Assembly (NCBI RefSeq): GCF_002161355.1
Contig: NZ_NFHL01000003.1
Location: 124,001 to 188,000 of the forward strand
Direction of reading: 5' to 3'
Length of the DNA: 64,000 nucleotides
DNA from: Lachnoclostridium sp. An76
GTDB taxonomy: Bacteria; Bacillota; Clostridia; Lachnospirales; Lachnospiraceae
The notes beneath the pieces were generated by a model, which saw only the letters and a program-made list of their open reading frames with translations, had not been told where the DNA came from and searched no databases. Shown here piece after piece: positions 8,059-17,560 of the stretch. Numbering within the stretch: position 1 is the first letter of the stretch; each line of letters starts with the position of its first letter. A program made the translations under genes and the position numbers.

Positions 8059-8740
8059 AACGGTCACCTGCCTTTACGATCCTGCCGTCCTCAATATGCA
8101 CGGTCCGGTCCGCCATCTGCGCGATATCATTGTCATGTGTGATCAGGATCACGGTCTGTTGGAACTGTTTCGCCGCCACTTTGAGCAGACCCATCACGTC
8201 ATGCCCGGACGCGGTATCCAGATTCCCAGTCGGTTCATCCGCCAGGATAATCCCCGGTTTTGCCGCCACAGCGCGGGCGATGGCGACGCGCTGCTGCTGT
8301 CCCCCGGATAACATCCCCGGCAGAGCCTCCGCTTTCCCGTCGATCTGGAGCAGTTCCAGGATCTCCCTCACGAACCTCCGGTCGATCCGCTTCCCGTCCA
8401 GCTCGATGGGCAGCACCACATTCTCATACACATTCAGGTCCGGCACCAGGTTATAACTCTGGAATACAAATCCCACCTTGCGCCTCCTGAAAACGGCGAG
8501 CTGCTCTCTGTTCATATCCGAGAGCTTCCTTCCGTCCACATAGACTTCTCCGGCAGTGGGTGTGTCAAGCCCGCCGATCATATGCAGCAGAGTGCTCTTT
8601 CCGCTCCCCGACTTCCCGATGATGGCGGTAAACTCCCGCTCCTTCACGGCGAAATCCACTCCGTCCAGCGCCTTTACCGTATTCTCTCCGAGACGGTAAT
8701 ATTTCTTCAGCCCAACTGTTCTTACAATGTAATCTCCCAT
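8045..8740 (-). CDS. ABC transporter ATP-binding protein (MacB/LolD/BceA-like)
   Basis: A 231-residue ATPase with Walker [10 protein letters not shown] (about 38-46), Q-loop [10 protein letters not shown], signature LSGGQQQR (about 144), Walker [13 protein letters not shown] and switch His in ILITHD. The DEPTGNLD form and length are typical of ATPases paired with FtsX-type permeases that export peptides or confer resistance. The start at 8740 follows AGGAGGT; an upstream in-frame ATG at 8785 lacks one. It overlaps the permease gene, which is damaged, so the exporter may be non-functional. A histidine kinase and regulator lie directly upstream in the same direction. Confidence 0.92.
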   Translation of the reverse strand: MGDYIVRTVGLKKYYRLGENTVKALDGVDFAVKEREFTAIIGKSGSGKSTLLHMIGGLDTPTAGEVYVDGRKLSDMNREQLAVFRRRKVGFVFQSYNLVPDLNVYENVVLPIELDGKRIDRRFVREILELLQIDGKAEALPGMLSGGQQQRVAIARAVAAKPGIILADEPTGNLDTASGHDVMGLLKVAAKQFQQTVILITHDNDIAQMADRTVHIEDGRIVKAGDRYAGK

Positions 8741-8808
8741 ATTTCTTACCTCCTCTGTGATCTCAGGATACACGCTGAAAATCACAGACCGGTCTCAATC
8801 TCGGATAA

Positions 8809-9801
8809 TCACAAAACTGTGACCGCGCTCCCTCCTGACGCGCCCCTCTCCGTCCGCTGCCCCTGCCCTTGCTGTTCATTCGGCAGATAAATACAGAAGT
8901 CCGCTCCTGCTCCCTCTTCTGAGCGCACTTCCACATATCCGCCCTGCATCTCCGCGATCTTCCTCGTCAGGTACAGCCCGATACCAAGGCCATCCTGTCC
9001 GTGGACTTCCGGCTCGCGGTAAAACCGGGTAAAGATCTGGGCATGCCGCTTCGGTGCGATCCCCTTCCCGGTATCCCGCACATGGATCTCCGTGAAGATC
9101 TCACGCCGCTGCACCCGGACCGTGACCCTCCCGCCCTGCGTGGTATATTTCACAGCATTGTCCAGCAGATTATAGATGGCTTCTTCCGTCCATTTTTTAT
9201 CATGGGGCAGTTCCAGCGCCCCTTCCCCGTCTTCTCTTTCCACAGAGAGAACGATATTTTTCTTCGAGGCTGCCGGGACGACAGCCGCCACCGCGCATCC
9301 CAATGTCTGTATCAGATCCGCGGTTTCCTTCCGGATCTGGATCACGCCGGTCTCCAGCCGGGACATTTTTACAAGGCTCCGGAAGAGGAAATCCAGCCTG
9401 TCCGTCTGATGCTCCAGCTTATCCAGAAATTCTCCCGCATCCTCAGGGAGACCCCTGCTTTTCAAAATTTCCAGATAGATCTTCTGGTTTGCGACCGGCG
9501 TCTTCGTCTGGTGGGAAATGTCCGAGATCAGCTCTCTGATCTGCTGCCTGCTCCTCGCAGTCTCTTCTTCCTTCTTCTCCAGGATATGGAAGACCCGGCG
9601 CAGCTTTTCCTTCACCCTCCCCAGGAGCGTGTCTTCCGTTTCCCCGCTTTCCCACGGTCTTCTGCCCTGGATGACCGCGTCCAGGCTCTCCTCCAGCGCG
9701 TCCGCGAACTCATAGACGTCCCGCTTCATCTTCCACAGCTTCCAGCCCATGACGCCCGCTGCCGCGGCGGCGCACACTGCGATGATCACTGTCCAATCCA
9801 T
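8809..9801 (-). CDS. Sensor histidine kinase of the ABC-exporter locus
   Basis: A 330-residue kinase with a single N-terminal membrane helix (about 4-22) and no extracellular sensor domain. The phosphoacceptor block is ISDISHQTKTPV (His near residue 96); the ATPase domain shows the N-box NLLDNAVKYT, the G1 box RDTGKGIA and the G2 box GLGIGLYL. Such sensor-poor kinases commonly read the state of a partner ABC transporter (BceS-like); that role is inferred from the neighbours. Its ATG overlaps the end of the response-regulator gene by 16 bp, so the two are translationally coupled. Confidence 0.9.
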   Translation of the reverse strand: MDWTVIIAVCAAAAAGVMGWKLWKMKRDVYEFADALEESLDAVIQGRRPWESGETEDTLLGRVKEKLRRVFHILEKKEEETARSRQQIRELISDISHQTKTPVANQKIYLEILKSRGLPEDAGEFLDKLEHQTDRLDFLFRSLVKMSRLETGVIQIRKETADLIQTLGCAVAAVVPAASKKNIVLSVEREDGEGALELPHDKKWTEEAIYNLLDNAVKYTTQGGRVTVRVQRREIFTEIHVRDTGKGIAPKRHAQIFTRFYREPEVHGQDGLGIGLYLTRKIAEMQGGYVEVRSEEGAGADFCIYLPNEQQGQGQRTERGASGGSAVTVL

Positions 9802-10457
9802 TGATACCCCATCCCATATACATTTGAAATATATTTGTGCTCCGCGTCCTCGATCTTTCCCCGCAGCCGGTTTATATTCACCGCCAGGGCATGCTTATCC
9901 ACAAACTGGTTCCCGCCGTCCCACAGCCTGTCCAGCAGCACTTCATAGGTGAGGAGCTGCCCCCTGTGGGCGAGGAACTCTTTGAGGATCCGGAATTCCG
10001 TAGGAGTGACAGAACACGCCTTCCCATTTACTTCCGCCTTTGCCCGGAGCAGGTCGAGCCTCAGGAATCCGTCGTCAAACACAGTCCCCTGCTCCTCCCC
10101 GCTCCGCTTCAGGATGACGCTGATCTTCCTGAGCAGGATCTTCATGGAGAATGGCTTTGTCACATAGTCCTCCGCGCCCACTTCATACCCCAGCAGGGCG
10201 TCCTCCTCCAGGTCCCTTGCCGTCAGGAAGAGCACCGGGACTTTGGAGCGCTCCCGGATCCAGCGGCAGAATCCAAAGCCTTCCCCGTCCGGCAGGTTCA
10301 CATCCAGCAGGATCAGATCCGCGCCGTTCTTTTCATAAGCGTCCCGCCCTTCCGCGATAGTGTGGGCGGATATGGTGCGATAGCCCTCTTCCTCCAGGAC
10401 ATAGGAAATCCCCTGGTTCATCTCCCTGTCGTCTTCCACTACTAAAATCTTCTGCAT
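9786..10457 (-). CDS. OmpR-family response regulator of the ABC-exporter locus
   Basis: A 223-residue regulator. The receiver domain has the acidic pair EDD (residues 8-10), the phosphorylated Asp in LILLDVNLPDG (about 52) and the Lys in VTKPFS (about 101). A winged-helix DNA-binding domain follows (about 125-220; TPTEFRILKEFLAHRGQLLT, then VDKHALAVNINRLRGKIE). It is the first gene of a regulator-kinase-ATPase-permease cluster, an order typical of antimicrobial peptide or cell-envelope stress modules. Target promoters cannot be read from the sequence. Confidence 0.93.
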   Translation of the reverse strand: MQKILVVEDDREMNQGISYVLEEEGYRTISAHTIAEGRDAYEKNGADLILLDVNLPDGEGFGFCRWIRERSKVPVLFLTARDLEEDALLGYEVGAEDYVTKPFSMKILLRKISVILKRSGEEQGTVFDDGFLRLDLLRAKAEVNGKACSVTPTEFRILKEFLAHRGQLLTYEVLLDRLWDGGNQFVDKHALAVNINRLRGKIEDAEHKYISNVYGMGYQWIGQ

Positions 10458-10739
10458 TTATTCTTCCCTTCCTTACCGATACTTCTGCATCTCCCGATGG
10501 CTGCGTAATTTTCTGGCCTGCATCTGTTCCGGAGATTTCATATCATGCCTGAATCCATATGCGTAGTATAAACCGGCGGGCATGGGATTACAAGGCGAAT
10601 GCGTGATCGTAATCCGTTCCCGGAACATTTTGCAGGACCGCCCCGCAGCAGCGGCTGTATCTGCCCCTCGGCAGGACGCACACAAAAAAGCAGTTCAGCC
10701 TCCGACTTCCGATGGTTGAACTGCTATTTTTAAATCCGC
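10458..10739. other. Intergenic region between the regulator gene and cstA
   Basis: This stretch holds the regulator promoter region and the hairpin at 10684-10731. Short ORFs here show no ribosome site or recognisable domain. Nothing else is seen. Confidence 0.4.
10684..10731 (-). terminator. Terminator after cstA, with TTCAGCC-type arms
   Basis: AGCAGTTCAGCC (10689-10700) pairs with GGTTGAACTGCT (10714-10725). Runs of A and T flank both sides, so it can end transcription in either direction. The arms resemble the palindromes at 3904-4084 and 39324-39384. Confidence 0.75.
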
Positions 10740-12428
10740 TTAGTTCTCAGCTTTTTTCCTGATAAGCTCTTTCCCCGACGTGACCACGATCGTCACACCG
10801 AGCACCATGAGCAGCACCGCAACGATAAGCTGCAGTCCCTCGACCATGAACACGCCCGTTCCCGCTGAGAATGCTTTAACGAGTGAGATAAATCTCTGCA
10901 CCAGGGCGGAGAATGTCACGATCAGCATGATCACAAACGGCGGCACCAGCGTCTTCATCGTCCTTCCCGTCACTTTCAGGAATACGCACAGCGTGATCAG
11001 CACAAGCGCGCTCAGCAGCTGGTTCGCGCTTCCGAACAGCGGCCAGATATTGGAGTATCCGACCTGGGTCAGAATGTAGCCGAACACCAGAGTGATGACT
11101 GTCGCAAAATACTTGTTGCACAGGACTTTCCTCCAGCCCTCCGCGTGCTCCATGTCATCCACGCTGAACAGCTCCTGGAAGGACATACGCCCGATACGCG
11201 CTACGGAATCCAGTGTCGTAAATGCCAGGGCAGATACGCACATCGTCATGAAGCTCTGCGCCACAAAGACCGGGATGCCGAACATCTCGAGGAATCCAGC
11301 GACTCCTGAGGAGAAGATCTGGAACGGCGTTCCCACTGCCGCTGTGCCGTCCGCACCTGCCGCCGCGCCTGCCACGCAGAGCGCGATGACCGCCAGAAGG
11401 CTTTCCAGGACCATGGCTCCGTATCCGACTTTCAGCATATCCTTTTCGTTTGAGATCGTCTTGGAGGACGTACCGGACGACACCAGGCTGTGGAATCCGG
11501 ACACCGCGCCGCATGCGACTGTCACGAACAGGATCGGGAAGAGCGTTCCCAGACTCTCATTCTGGAATCCCGTAAACGCCGGAAGGTTCATGGACGGATG
11601 CGCAAAGATCAGTCCCAGCACCGCGCCCGCGATCATTCCCACGAACATAAAGGTCGACATATAATCCCTGGGCTGCATCACGAACCACATCGGAAGCACC
11701 GCCGCCAGGAAGATATAGATAAATGCGATGTACACCCACATATCCTTGCCCAGGATCACCGGGAAGTTCATACCGAATACAAATGCGAGCACCGTGCATA
11801 CCAGCCCGAATACGACTTCCTTCCATCCGGTGAATTTCACCTTATGCTGGACCACGCCGAACACGACCGCGAACAGGATGAAGAACAGGGAAATACTTCC
11901 CGCCGCCCCGTTTACTGTCGCATTTTCAGAGAGCGTCTGCACGCCGTCCGTCACGACATACGCGTTAAATGTATCTGCCACCATGTCAGCAAACGCTGCG
12001 ATAACAATAAGACAGAACAGCCAGCAGAATCCGAGGAAGAGCTTTCTTCCCGCTTTTCCGATATACTTCTCGATCAGGAGTCCCATGGACTTTCCGTCAT
12101 TCTTGACGCTCGCGTACAGTGCTCCAAAGTCCGTGACTGCCCCGAAGAAGATGCCTCCCAGGATGATCCACAGAAGGACCGGCAGCCAGCCGAACGCCGC
12201 CGCCTGGATCGCTCCGGTGACAGGGCCCGCGCCCGCGATGGATGAAAACTGATGGGCAAAGACTGTCCATCCGTCCGTGGGCACGTAATCCTGCCCGTCA
12301 TTATGCAGGACCGCCGGAGTCTTCGCCTTCGGGTCGATCCCCCATTTCTTCGCCAGCCAGCGTCCGTACAGCACATAGGCAGTGATCAGGCACACAGCGG
12401 CGATCAGTACGATTACTAATGTGTTCAT
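10740..12428 (-). CDS. cstA: CstA-family transporter (carbon starvation protein A)
   Basis: A 562-residue integral membrane protein with many hydrophobic helices. The CstA hallmarks are visible near the N-terminus: YGRWLAKKWGID, then the long conserved block around QFSSIAGAGPVTGAIQAA (about 60-80) and GALYASVKNDGKSMG. CstA/BtsT proteins import pyruvate or small peptides and amino acids, depending on the member. The T-box leader upstream, with a putative alanine specifier, suggests uptake of an amino-acid-related substrate here rather than carbon starvation control. The ATG follows AAGGAGAG. A terminator lies directly downstream, so the unit appears monocistronic. Confidence 0.92.
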   Translation of the reverse strand: MNTLVIVLIAAVCLITAYVLYGRWLAKKWGIDPKAKTPAVLHNDGQDYVPTDGWTVFAHQFSSIAGAGPVTGAIQAAAFGWLPVLLWIILGGIFFGAVTDFGALYASVKNDGKSMGLLIEKYIGKAGRKLFLGFCWLFCLIVIAAFADMVADTFNAYVVTDGVQTLSENATVNGAAGSISLFFILFAVVFGVVQHKVKFTGWKEVVFGLVCTVLAFVFGMNFPVILGKDMWVYIAFIYIFLAAVLPMWFVMQPRDYMSTFMFVGMIAGAVLGLIFAHPSMNLPAFTGFQNESLGTLFPILFVTVACGAVSGFHSLVSSGTSSKTISNEKDMLKVGYGAMVLESLLAVIALCVAGAAAGADGTAAVGTPFQIFSSGVAGFLEMFGIPVFVAQSFMTMCVSALAFTTLDSVARIGRMSFQELFSVDDMEHAEGWRKVLCNKYFATVITLVFGYILTQVGYSNIWPLFGSANQLLSALVLITLCVFLKVTGRTMKTLVPPFVIMLIVTFSALVQRFISLVKAFSAGTGVFMVEGLQLIVAVLLMVLGVTIVVTSGKELIRKKAEN

Positions 12429-12583
12429 AATCCTCTACTCTCCTTTGTATCTAAAAAAGATTGTCTCACGGATGCCGATGCATCCGATGCATCCTGAAAT
12501 GCAAAAGCTGCCGAAAGGACCTTCGCGGGAGCCGCCAAACGGACATGCAGGCATGTCCGCCTGGATCGCTGCTTCACGGAAAT

Positions 12584-12620
12584 AAAAAACGCCCTCTGAC
12601 AGATCACTCTGTCAGAAGAC
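12584..12620 (-). terminator. T-box regulated terminator
   Basis: CTGACAG (minus strand) pairs with CTGTCAG around AGTGAT and is followed by GGGCGTTTTTT. It is the attenuator of the cstA leader. Confidence 0.85.
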
Positions 12621-12914
12621 GAAATACTTTTCCGCGATACCACTTCTGTTACCGGTGCTGCGCTTCTCTGCATTGCTGCGCCTCTCTGCGCTGCCGGTCC
12701 CTCATCCCTGTCTGCCGCACAACCGGCGGGGCAACAGGTATCCCTGTAACGGGAGAATCCCGGTCCGGGCTACTCTCCAAAGATTTGACCCAGACTGCTC
12801 GCAGGCGATGGCTTCACCGGGCTGTGCTGTCCCCTCTCACCGTCCGGGAACTCTCTGAAAACACCTCTGCGCCGGAAGTCCTGTCCTGTTCTCAGCAGTA
12901 TTCTTTTACAATTC
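12584..12914 (-). ncRNA. T-box leader upstream of cstA (putative alanine specifier)
   Basis: On the minus strand the leader runs from a start near 12914 to the terminator at 12584-12620. The T-box core is GAAGTGGTATCGCGGAAAA (about 12629-12647), close to the consensus AGGGTGGTACCGCG; its TGGT bulge pairs with tRNA ending ACCA. Stem I features are present: AGAGAG and GGTGAGAG. The likely specifier loop reads GGTGAAGCCATC, giving GCC (Ala). Uncharged tRNA would favour the antiterminator and switch on cstA. The leader call is firm; the codon choice is tentative. Confidence 0.88.
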
Positions 12915-12920
12915 GTTTTT

Positions 12921-12948
12921 ATTATAACGCAGGATTTCGGAATGTCAA
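12921..12948 (-). promoter_or_regulatory. Consensus promoter of the T-box/cstA transcript
   Basis: On the minus strand, TTGACA (12948-12943), a 16-bp spacer and TATAAT (12926-12921) match both sigma-A hexamers perfectly. Confidence 0.85.
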
Positions 12949-12974
12949 GGAAAAATTAGATTGCGCTCTGTTTT

Positions 12975-13634
12975 TTACAGCTTCTTTTTGGAATCAAACT
13001 TCTCCAGCACATCGTTCGCCCCGATCACGATCAGGATCCCGCCTTCCGGCAGCGGCTTCTGCGGATCCAGAGTCACATCGATCTTCCCATTGATGATGAT
13101 CCCCACCACATTGATGCCGAGGCGCTCACGCACATTGATGTCCACCAGCGTCCGTCCGACCCATTTATCCGGGACAGCGATCTCCACCATACTGTAGTCA
13201 TTCGAGAGCTCGATCCAGTCCATGAATTCCCTGGATACCAGGCTCTTCGCCACTCTGCTCCCCATCTCGATCTCCGGGTACACGATCCGGTCCGCTCCGA
13301 CACGCTTAAGGATCGCCCCCTGGAGTTTATTCTTTGCTTTCGCTACCACGAGCGGGATCCCCATCTCCTTGCAGAGCATGGTTGCCATGATGCCCGCCTC
13401 GAGATTTTCCGAAACCGCCACCACAACACCGTCCAGATTTTTTCCGCCCAGCGCCTGGAGCGCATCCGGGTCAGCCACATCCGCCTTCATCGCATAGGAC
13501 ACTTTGTCCGAGATATCCTGGATCTTCTCATAGGAGTCATCCATCACCAGGACATCACACCCCATATTTTCCAGCGTGAGCGCTACGCTCTCTCCGAAAC
13601 TTCCCAGCCCAAGTACAGCATACTGCTTTTCCAT
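12975..13634 (-). CDS. ktrA: KtrA/TrkA-type potassium uptake regulatory subunit
   Basis: A 219-residue cytoplasmic RCK protein. The RCK-N Rossmann domain begins AVLGLGSFGESVA (residues 6-18, GxGxxG) with an acidic MDD at the end of beta-2. The RCK-C (TrkA_C) domain occupies about 135-219 (SMVEIAVPDKWVGRTLVDIN). The family binds ATP/ADP and c-di-AMP and gates the KtrB pore. The ktrB gene lies just upstream in the same direction with a 92-bp gap. Confidence 0.93.
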   Translation of the reverse strand: MEKQYAVLGLGSFGESVALTLENMGCDVLVMDDSYEKIQDISDKVSYAMKADVADPDALQALGGKNLDGVVVAVSENLEAGIMATMLCKEMGIPLVVAKAKNKLQGAILKRVGADRIVYPEIEMGSRVAKSLVSREFMDWIELSNDYSMVEIAVPDKWVGRTLVDINVRERLGINVVGIIINGKIDVTLDPQKPLPEGGILIVIGANDVLEKFDSKKKL

Positions 13635-13726
13635 TGTCTATTCCTCCAAATATTTTCTGCTTTCATTCTTCTGATCCGGATACATCGGATCAGCCGCTCA
13701 GCCCCGGTCCGGTTATCCGCGGCCAG

Positions 13727-15115
13727 TTATCCGAGCATTACCTTCTCTTCCGGCAGTTCCCTGAACTGCGAACTCTTATCACTCTTTCCCGCAAATACCA
13801 GCGCCATTGTCAGGGGCCCGATACGGCCTATGTACATCATCAGCATCAGCACGATATGGCTCGCCCTCGTAAGGCCCGGCGTCAGGTCTGCAGACAATCC
13901 TACTGTACCCATGGCGGATGCCGCCTCGTACATCAGGTCCAGCACATCCACTCCCGGCTCGAAGACAGTCAGCGCCATGATCCCTGCGAACAGGACCATA
14001 AATGTGATCAGCGCGATGGTAACGCCTGATTTGATGGATTCTGTAGCGATCTTGCGGTCAAAACACTCCGTGTCCCTGCGGTTCCTGAGCACACAGAGCA
14101 CGGTCAGGATCAGCATTGCCGCGGTCGTCGTCTTGATACCGCCGGCCGTACCTGCCGGGGAACCTCCGACAAACATCAGGATGCAACCGATGAGCTTGGA
14201 GCTCTCCTCAAGCCCCGCCTGGGATACTGTGGCATATCCCGCTGTCCTTGTTGTCACAGACTGGAACATAGACGCCATGATCTTCTGGAATACATTCATA
14301 TCCTTCATGGTCGCCGGGTTCTCGAACTCGATGATAAAGAAACACAGTGTGCCGAAAAGGATCAGTCCGGCAGTCATGATGATCACGATCCTGCTCTGGA
14401 GCGTCAGTCTTGTAAAGAGCCATTTCAAAGGCCGCTTTCTCTCTTTGCCGATCTTTCTCACATTGGCAGCGATATCATACCACACAGGGAATCCCAGACC
14501 GCCCATCACGATCAGGAACATGGTCGTGAAATTGATCAGCGGCGACAAAGCATACTGCTGGAAACTGGTGCTTCCGATAATGTCGATCCCCGCGTTGCAG
14601 AATGCTGACACAGAGTGGAATATGGAATATCCGATCCCCGCGACGACGCCATACTCAGGTATAAACTTAAAGGCAAACAGGACAGCTCCGATCCCTTCCA
14701 CGAGAAAGGTCCCTTTCAGGATACGGATAACAAATTTGACCATTCCGGAAAGTGTATCCAGCCCGTACGCCTGCTGGATCGTGATCCTCCTTTTCATGGA
14801 GATCCGCTTGCCCAGCATCAGGTAAAATGACGCGATGCACGCGATGATGCCCAGACCGCCGATCTGGATCAGGACCACCAGTATGATCTTTCCCACCACA
14901 GTGAACTGATCCGCCGGGACGATCGTCACAAGTCCGGTCACGCATACGCTGGTCACCGAAGTAAAGAGCGCGTCAATAAACTCGATCGGCTTCTGGTTGC
15001 TGAACGGAAGCCAGAGGAGCACGCCCCCCAGAAAGATCACTCCAAAAAATCCAAGTGCAACGAGCTGCATTGTATTCAAACGCACGCGCCTTGCACTTTT
15101 TTTCTGCTCTTCCAT
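13727..15115 (-). CDS. ktrB: KtrB/TrkH-type potassium transporter
   Basis: A 462-residue membrane protein of the SKT superfamily. Pore-loop-like segments are visible as SVTSVCVTGLVT, HSVSAFCNAGIDI, SVTTRTAGYATV and AASAMGTVGLS, the four P-loops with the conserved Gly that form the selectivity filter. It takes up K+ (usually Na+-coupled for KtrB) with KtrA as its cytoplasmic partner. The N-terminal basic tail and first helix (about 15-37) are normal. No promoter was picked. Confidence 0.94.
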   Translation of the reverse strand: MEEQKKSARRVRLNTMQLVALGFFGVIFLGGVLLWLPFSNQKPIEFIDALFTSVTSVCVTGLVTIVPADQFTVVGKIILVVLIQIGGLGIIACIASFYLMLGKRISMKRRITIQQAYGLDTLSGMVKFVIRILKGTFLVEGIGAVLFAFKFIPEYGVVAGIGYSIFHSVSAFCNAGIDIIGSTSFQQYALSPLINFTTMFLIVMGGLGFPVWYDIAANVRKIGKERKRPLKWLFTRLTLQSRIVIIMTAGLILFGTLCFFIIEFENPATMKDMNVFQKIMASMFQSVTTRTAGYATVSQAGLEESSKLIGCILMFVGGSPAGTAGGIKTTTAAMLILTVLCVLRNRRDTECFDRKIATESIKSGVTIALITFMVLFAGIMALTVFEPGVDVLDLMYEAASAMGTVGLSADLTPGLTRASHIVLMLMMYIGRIGPLTMALVFAGKSDKSSQFRELPEEKVMLG

Positions 15116-15267
15116 ATGAAATTATTTCTCCTATTTATACTTTCCTGCGGGCACGCTGACCAGGCCTGCTGGCGCAGGAGTCATTTCCTGTTTAATATAT
15201 CACTCTCCATATGGATTGACAAGAGAAGCGGCTGTAAAGAAAGAGCTAAAGAATGATTCCCCAAAAA

Positions 15268-16839
15268 TCATTTTTCCATTTCTTCGATCACGCACTGATG
15301 CTCTCTTGTCCGCCTGTCGTAATTGATGCCGACCAGCAGTATCCTGCCCCGATAATCCTCAAGGCTCCTCACATACTCTCTCCTACGGATCTGGCGGATC
15401 GCTCCGTCAGCGCTTTTGTCCCATTTCAGCTCCACCACGAGCGCCGGCTTTTCCGGATGGTTCTTCCTCGGGATATACACCATGTCCGCAAAGCCTTTCC
15501 CTGTCGGGAGTTCTCTGTATACAGTATAAAACGCCCTTGCCGCATACAGCGCCAGAGAGATCGTATAGCTCAATGCATTCTCATCATTATATTGGATGTG
15601 GGAGGTCTCAAAATGAGCTTCCTCGATCCCCTTCACTGCAAGATCCGCCTGTTTCTGCCAGATCGCATTCAGTGTATCCGCAGAATTCTTCAGCGCCTCT
15701 GAAATACCGCCCCACTCCGAAACAGAGACCGCATTCACATACTCTCCCCGTATCTCGCTGTTCGGGATAAACGCTGTCCTTTCTCTCCTGTCATAACCCA
15801 GGTATCCGAGGTGGATAAGCAGAGTCAGCACGTCATCCTCCGTCCGGAGCGTAGTCATATCATTGGTAAAGCTCCCTGTTGTCACCGGGACAGCTTCCCC
15901 CGCGACCATACTGATCACATCGTCCTGAAGCCCTGCAAAATCCATATCAATGTACATTTTCAGCGCTTCGAATGTCTCTGTCTGATTCCAGTAATTTCCC
16001 GTCTTTCCGAACTGCATGCAGCTTACTACCGACCTCGGGCTGTACACATGCGCAGCATCGCCAAGCCTGTAACCGTCATACCAGCCCTTCACCTCGGCCG
16101 GGTCCATCCCGTAATCTTCGCACAGGCCGAGCACCTCTTCCTCTGTAAATCCCGCATACTCTGCCAATGGGCCCGGATCGATCATGGAAAACTCATCAAA
16201 CATGTTCAGGGCAGAATGTGTGCCATATTTTTTTATAGGAAGGATCCCCGTCATATAGGCAAGATGGATATAAGCCTTGTCTTTGAGCAGATCCCGCAGA
16301 AAATCAAGATACATTTCCTGTGCATCCTTATTTTCCCGGTTTTCCCTGAATACACAGTCCCACTCATCGATAATGACTACAAACGGGCATTCGGTATTCC
16401 GATAAATATCCTGCATCGTCCGGGCTAAGTTTTCTCTGTCAAAATACCGATAATCCGGGTATTCCTCCAGAAGCTCCCAGAGCAGCGTCTTCCTTAACAG
16501 AGAAAGCATGCCTTCCACACCCCTGCCCTGGCTCAGGAATTCCTGCATATTAATAAATATCGTATCATACCGGTTCAGGTGTTTCTCAAACGAATCATCG
16601 GACGCGATCTTCAGTCCCGCAAACAACTCCCGTGATCCGCAGCCGCGGCTGTAATAGGCAGCGAGCATATTCGCAGCCATTGTTTTCCCGAAGCGTCTCG
16701 GCCGGCTCACACACACATTCTGCTGCTGCGTATTAAGCACTTTGTTTGTATAGCGGATCAGTCCGGTCTTATCTACATAAATTTCCGAATTCAGGGCTTT
16801 TATGAAATTGTCATTGGACGGATTCAGATAACTTCCCAT
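15268..16839 (-). CDS. AAA-ATPase-like / PD-(D/E)XK nuclease-like protein (DUF1703 family)
   Basis: A 523-residue two-domain protein. The N-terminal AAA-ATPase_like domain has a Walker A-like SRPRRFGKT (about 45-53) and Walker B FVVIIDEWD (about 135). The C-terminal domain keeps a PD-(D/E)XK-type core: GKGFADMVYIP, then PALVVELKWDK (Asp; Glu-x-Lys, about 455-485). The family has many paralogues in gut Firmicutes and Bacteroidetes; its biological role is not established and a mobile or defence role is only suspected. The start at 16839 is set by GGGGAG; an upstream ATG at 16947 lies inside the regulator gene. It stands between the regulator and ktrB. Confidence 0.85.
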   Translation of the reverse strand: MGSYLNPSNDNFIKALNSEIYVDKTGLIRYTNKVLNTQQQNVCVSRPRRFGKTMAANMLAAYYSRGCGSRELFAGLKIASDDSFEKHLNRYDTIFINMQEFLSQGRGVEGMLSLLRKTLLWELLEEYPDYRYFDRENLARTMQDIYRNTECPFVVIIDEWDCVFRENRENKDAQEMYLDFLRDLLKDKAYIHLAYMTGILPIKKYGTHSALNMFDEFSMIDPGPLAEYAGFTEEEVLGLCEDYGMDPAEVKGWYDGYRLGDAAHVYSPRSVVSCMQFGKTGNYWNQTETFEALKMYIDMDFAGLQDDVISMVAGEAVPVTTGSFTNDMTTLRTEDDVLTLLIHLGYLGYDRRERTAFIPNSEIRGEYVNAVSVSEWGGISEALKNSADTLNAIWQKQADLAVKGIEEAHFETSHIQYNDENALSYTISLALYAARAFYTVYRELPTGKGFADMVYIPRKNHPEKPALVVELKWDKSADGAIRQIRRREYVRSLEDYRGRILLVGINYDRRTREHQCVIEEMEK

Positions 16840-16867
16840 ATGGCTTCTCCCCTTATTTTTGCCGGGC

Positions 16868-17560
16868 TTATACTTTAAACCGGTATCCCACTCCCCAGAT
16901 CGTCTCAATGTACTGCGGGTGGGATGTGTCATACTCGATCTTCTCACGGATCTTCTTAATATGCACCGTCACAGTGGCGATATCCCCGATGGATTCCATA
17001 TCCCAGATCTCCCGGAACAGTTCTTCCTTTGTGTACACATGGTTCGGATGGCTCGCCAGGAAGGTCAGCAGGTCAAATTCCTTTGTCGTAAAATTCCTCT
17101 CCTCGCCGCCGACCCATACACGCCGCGCGGTCGTATCGATCTTCAGCCCGCGGATCTCGATCACCTTATTCTCCTCCACATTGCTTCCGATCAGCCGCTC
17201 ATAGCGCGCCAGGTGCGCTTTCACCCTTGCGACCAGCTCGCTCGGGCTGAACGGCTTGGTCATATAGTCATCCGCGCCCAGGCCGAGTCCTCTGATCTTA
17301 TCGATGTCATCCTTCTTGGCCGACACCATGATGATCGGAGTATTCTTCTTATCCCTGATCTGGCGGCAGATCTCAAAGCCGTCCACTCCCGGGAGCATCA
17401 GGTCCAGGATGATCAGGTCGAAATCTCCCTCCATCCCTTTTTTCAGTCCGGTCTCCCCGTCATTGGCGACTTCCACCTCAAAATTACTCAGCTCCAGATA
17501 ATCTTTCTCCAGATCTGCAATGCTCTCTTCGTCTTCCACGATCAAAATACGCTTACTCAT
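16868..17560 (-). CDS. OmpR-family response regulator (second two-component system)
   Basis: A 230-residue regulator with receiver motifs VEDEES (acidic pocket), LIILDLMLPG (phosphorylated Asp about 53) and MTKPFSPSEL (Lys about 103), then a winged-helix domain (about 130-228; FTTKEFDLLTFLASHPNHVY, VTVHIKKIREKIE). Its start overlaps the upstream kinase gene by 8 bp. The signal and the targets are unknown; no transporter is attached to this pair. Confidence 0.93.
   Translation of the reverse strand: MSKRILIVEDEESIADLEKDYLELSNFEVEVANDGETGLKKGMEGDFDLIILDLMLPGVDGFEICRQIRDKKNTPIIMVSAKKDDIDKIRGLGLGADDYMTKPFSPSELVARVKAHLARYERLIGSNVEENKVIEIRGLKIDTTARRVWVGGEERNFTTKEFDLLTFLASHPNHVYTKEELFREIWDMESIGDIATVTVHIKKIREKIEYDTSHPQYIETIWGVGYRFKV

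Noticed and set aside
10473-10685. 70-residue minus-strand ORF upstream of the response regulator
   Set aside because: No ribosome site, no domain, low-complexity translation; treated as spacer.
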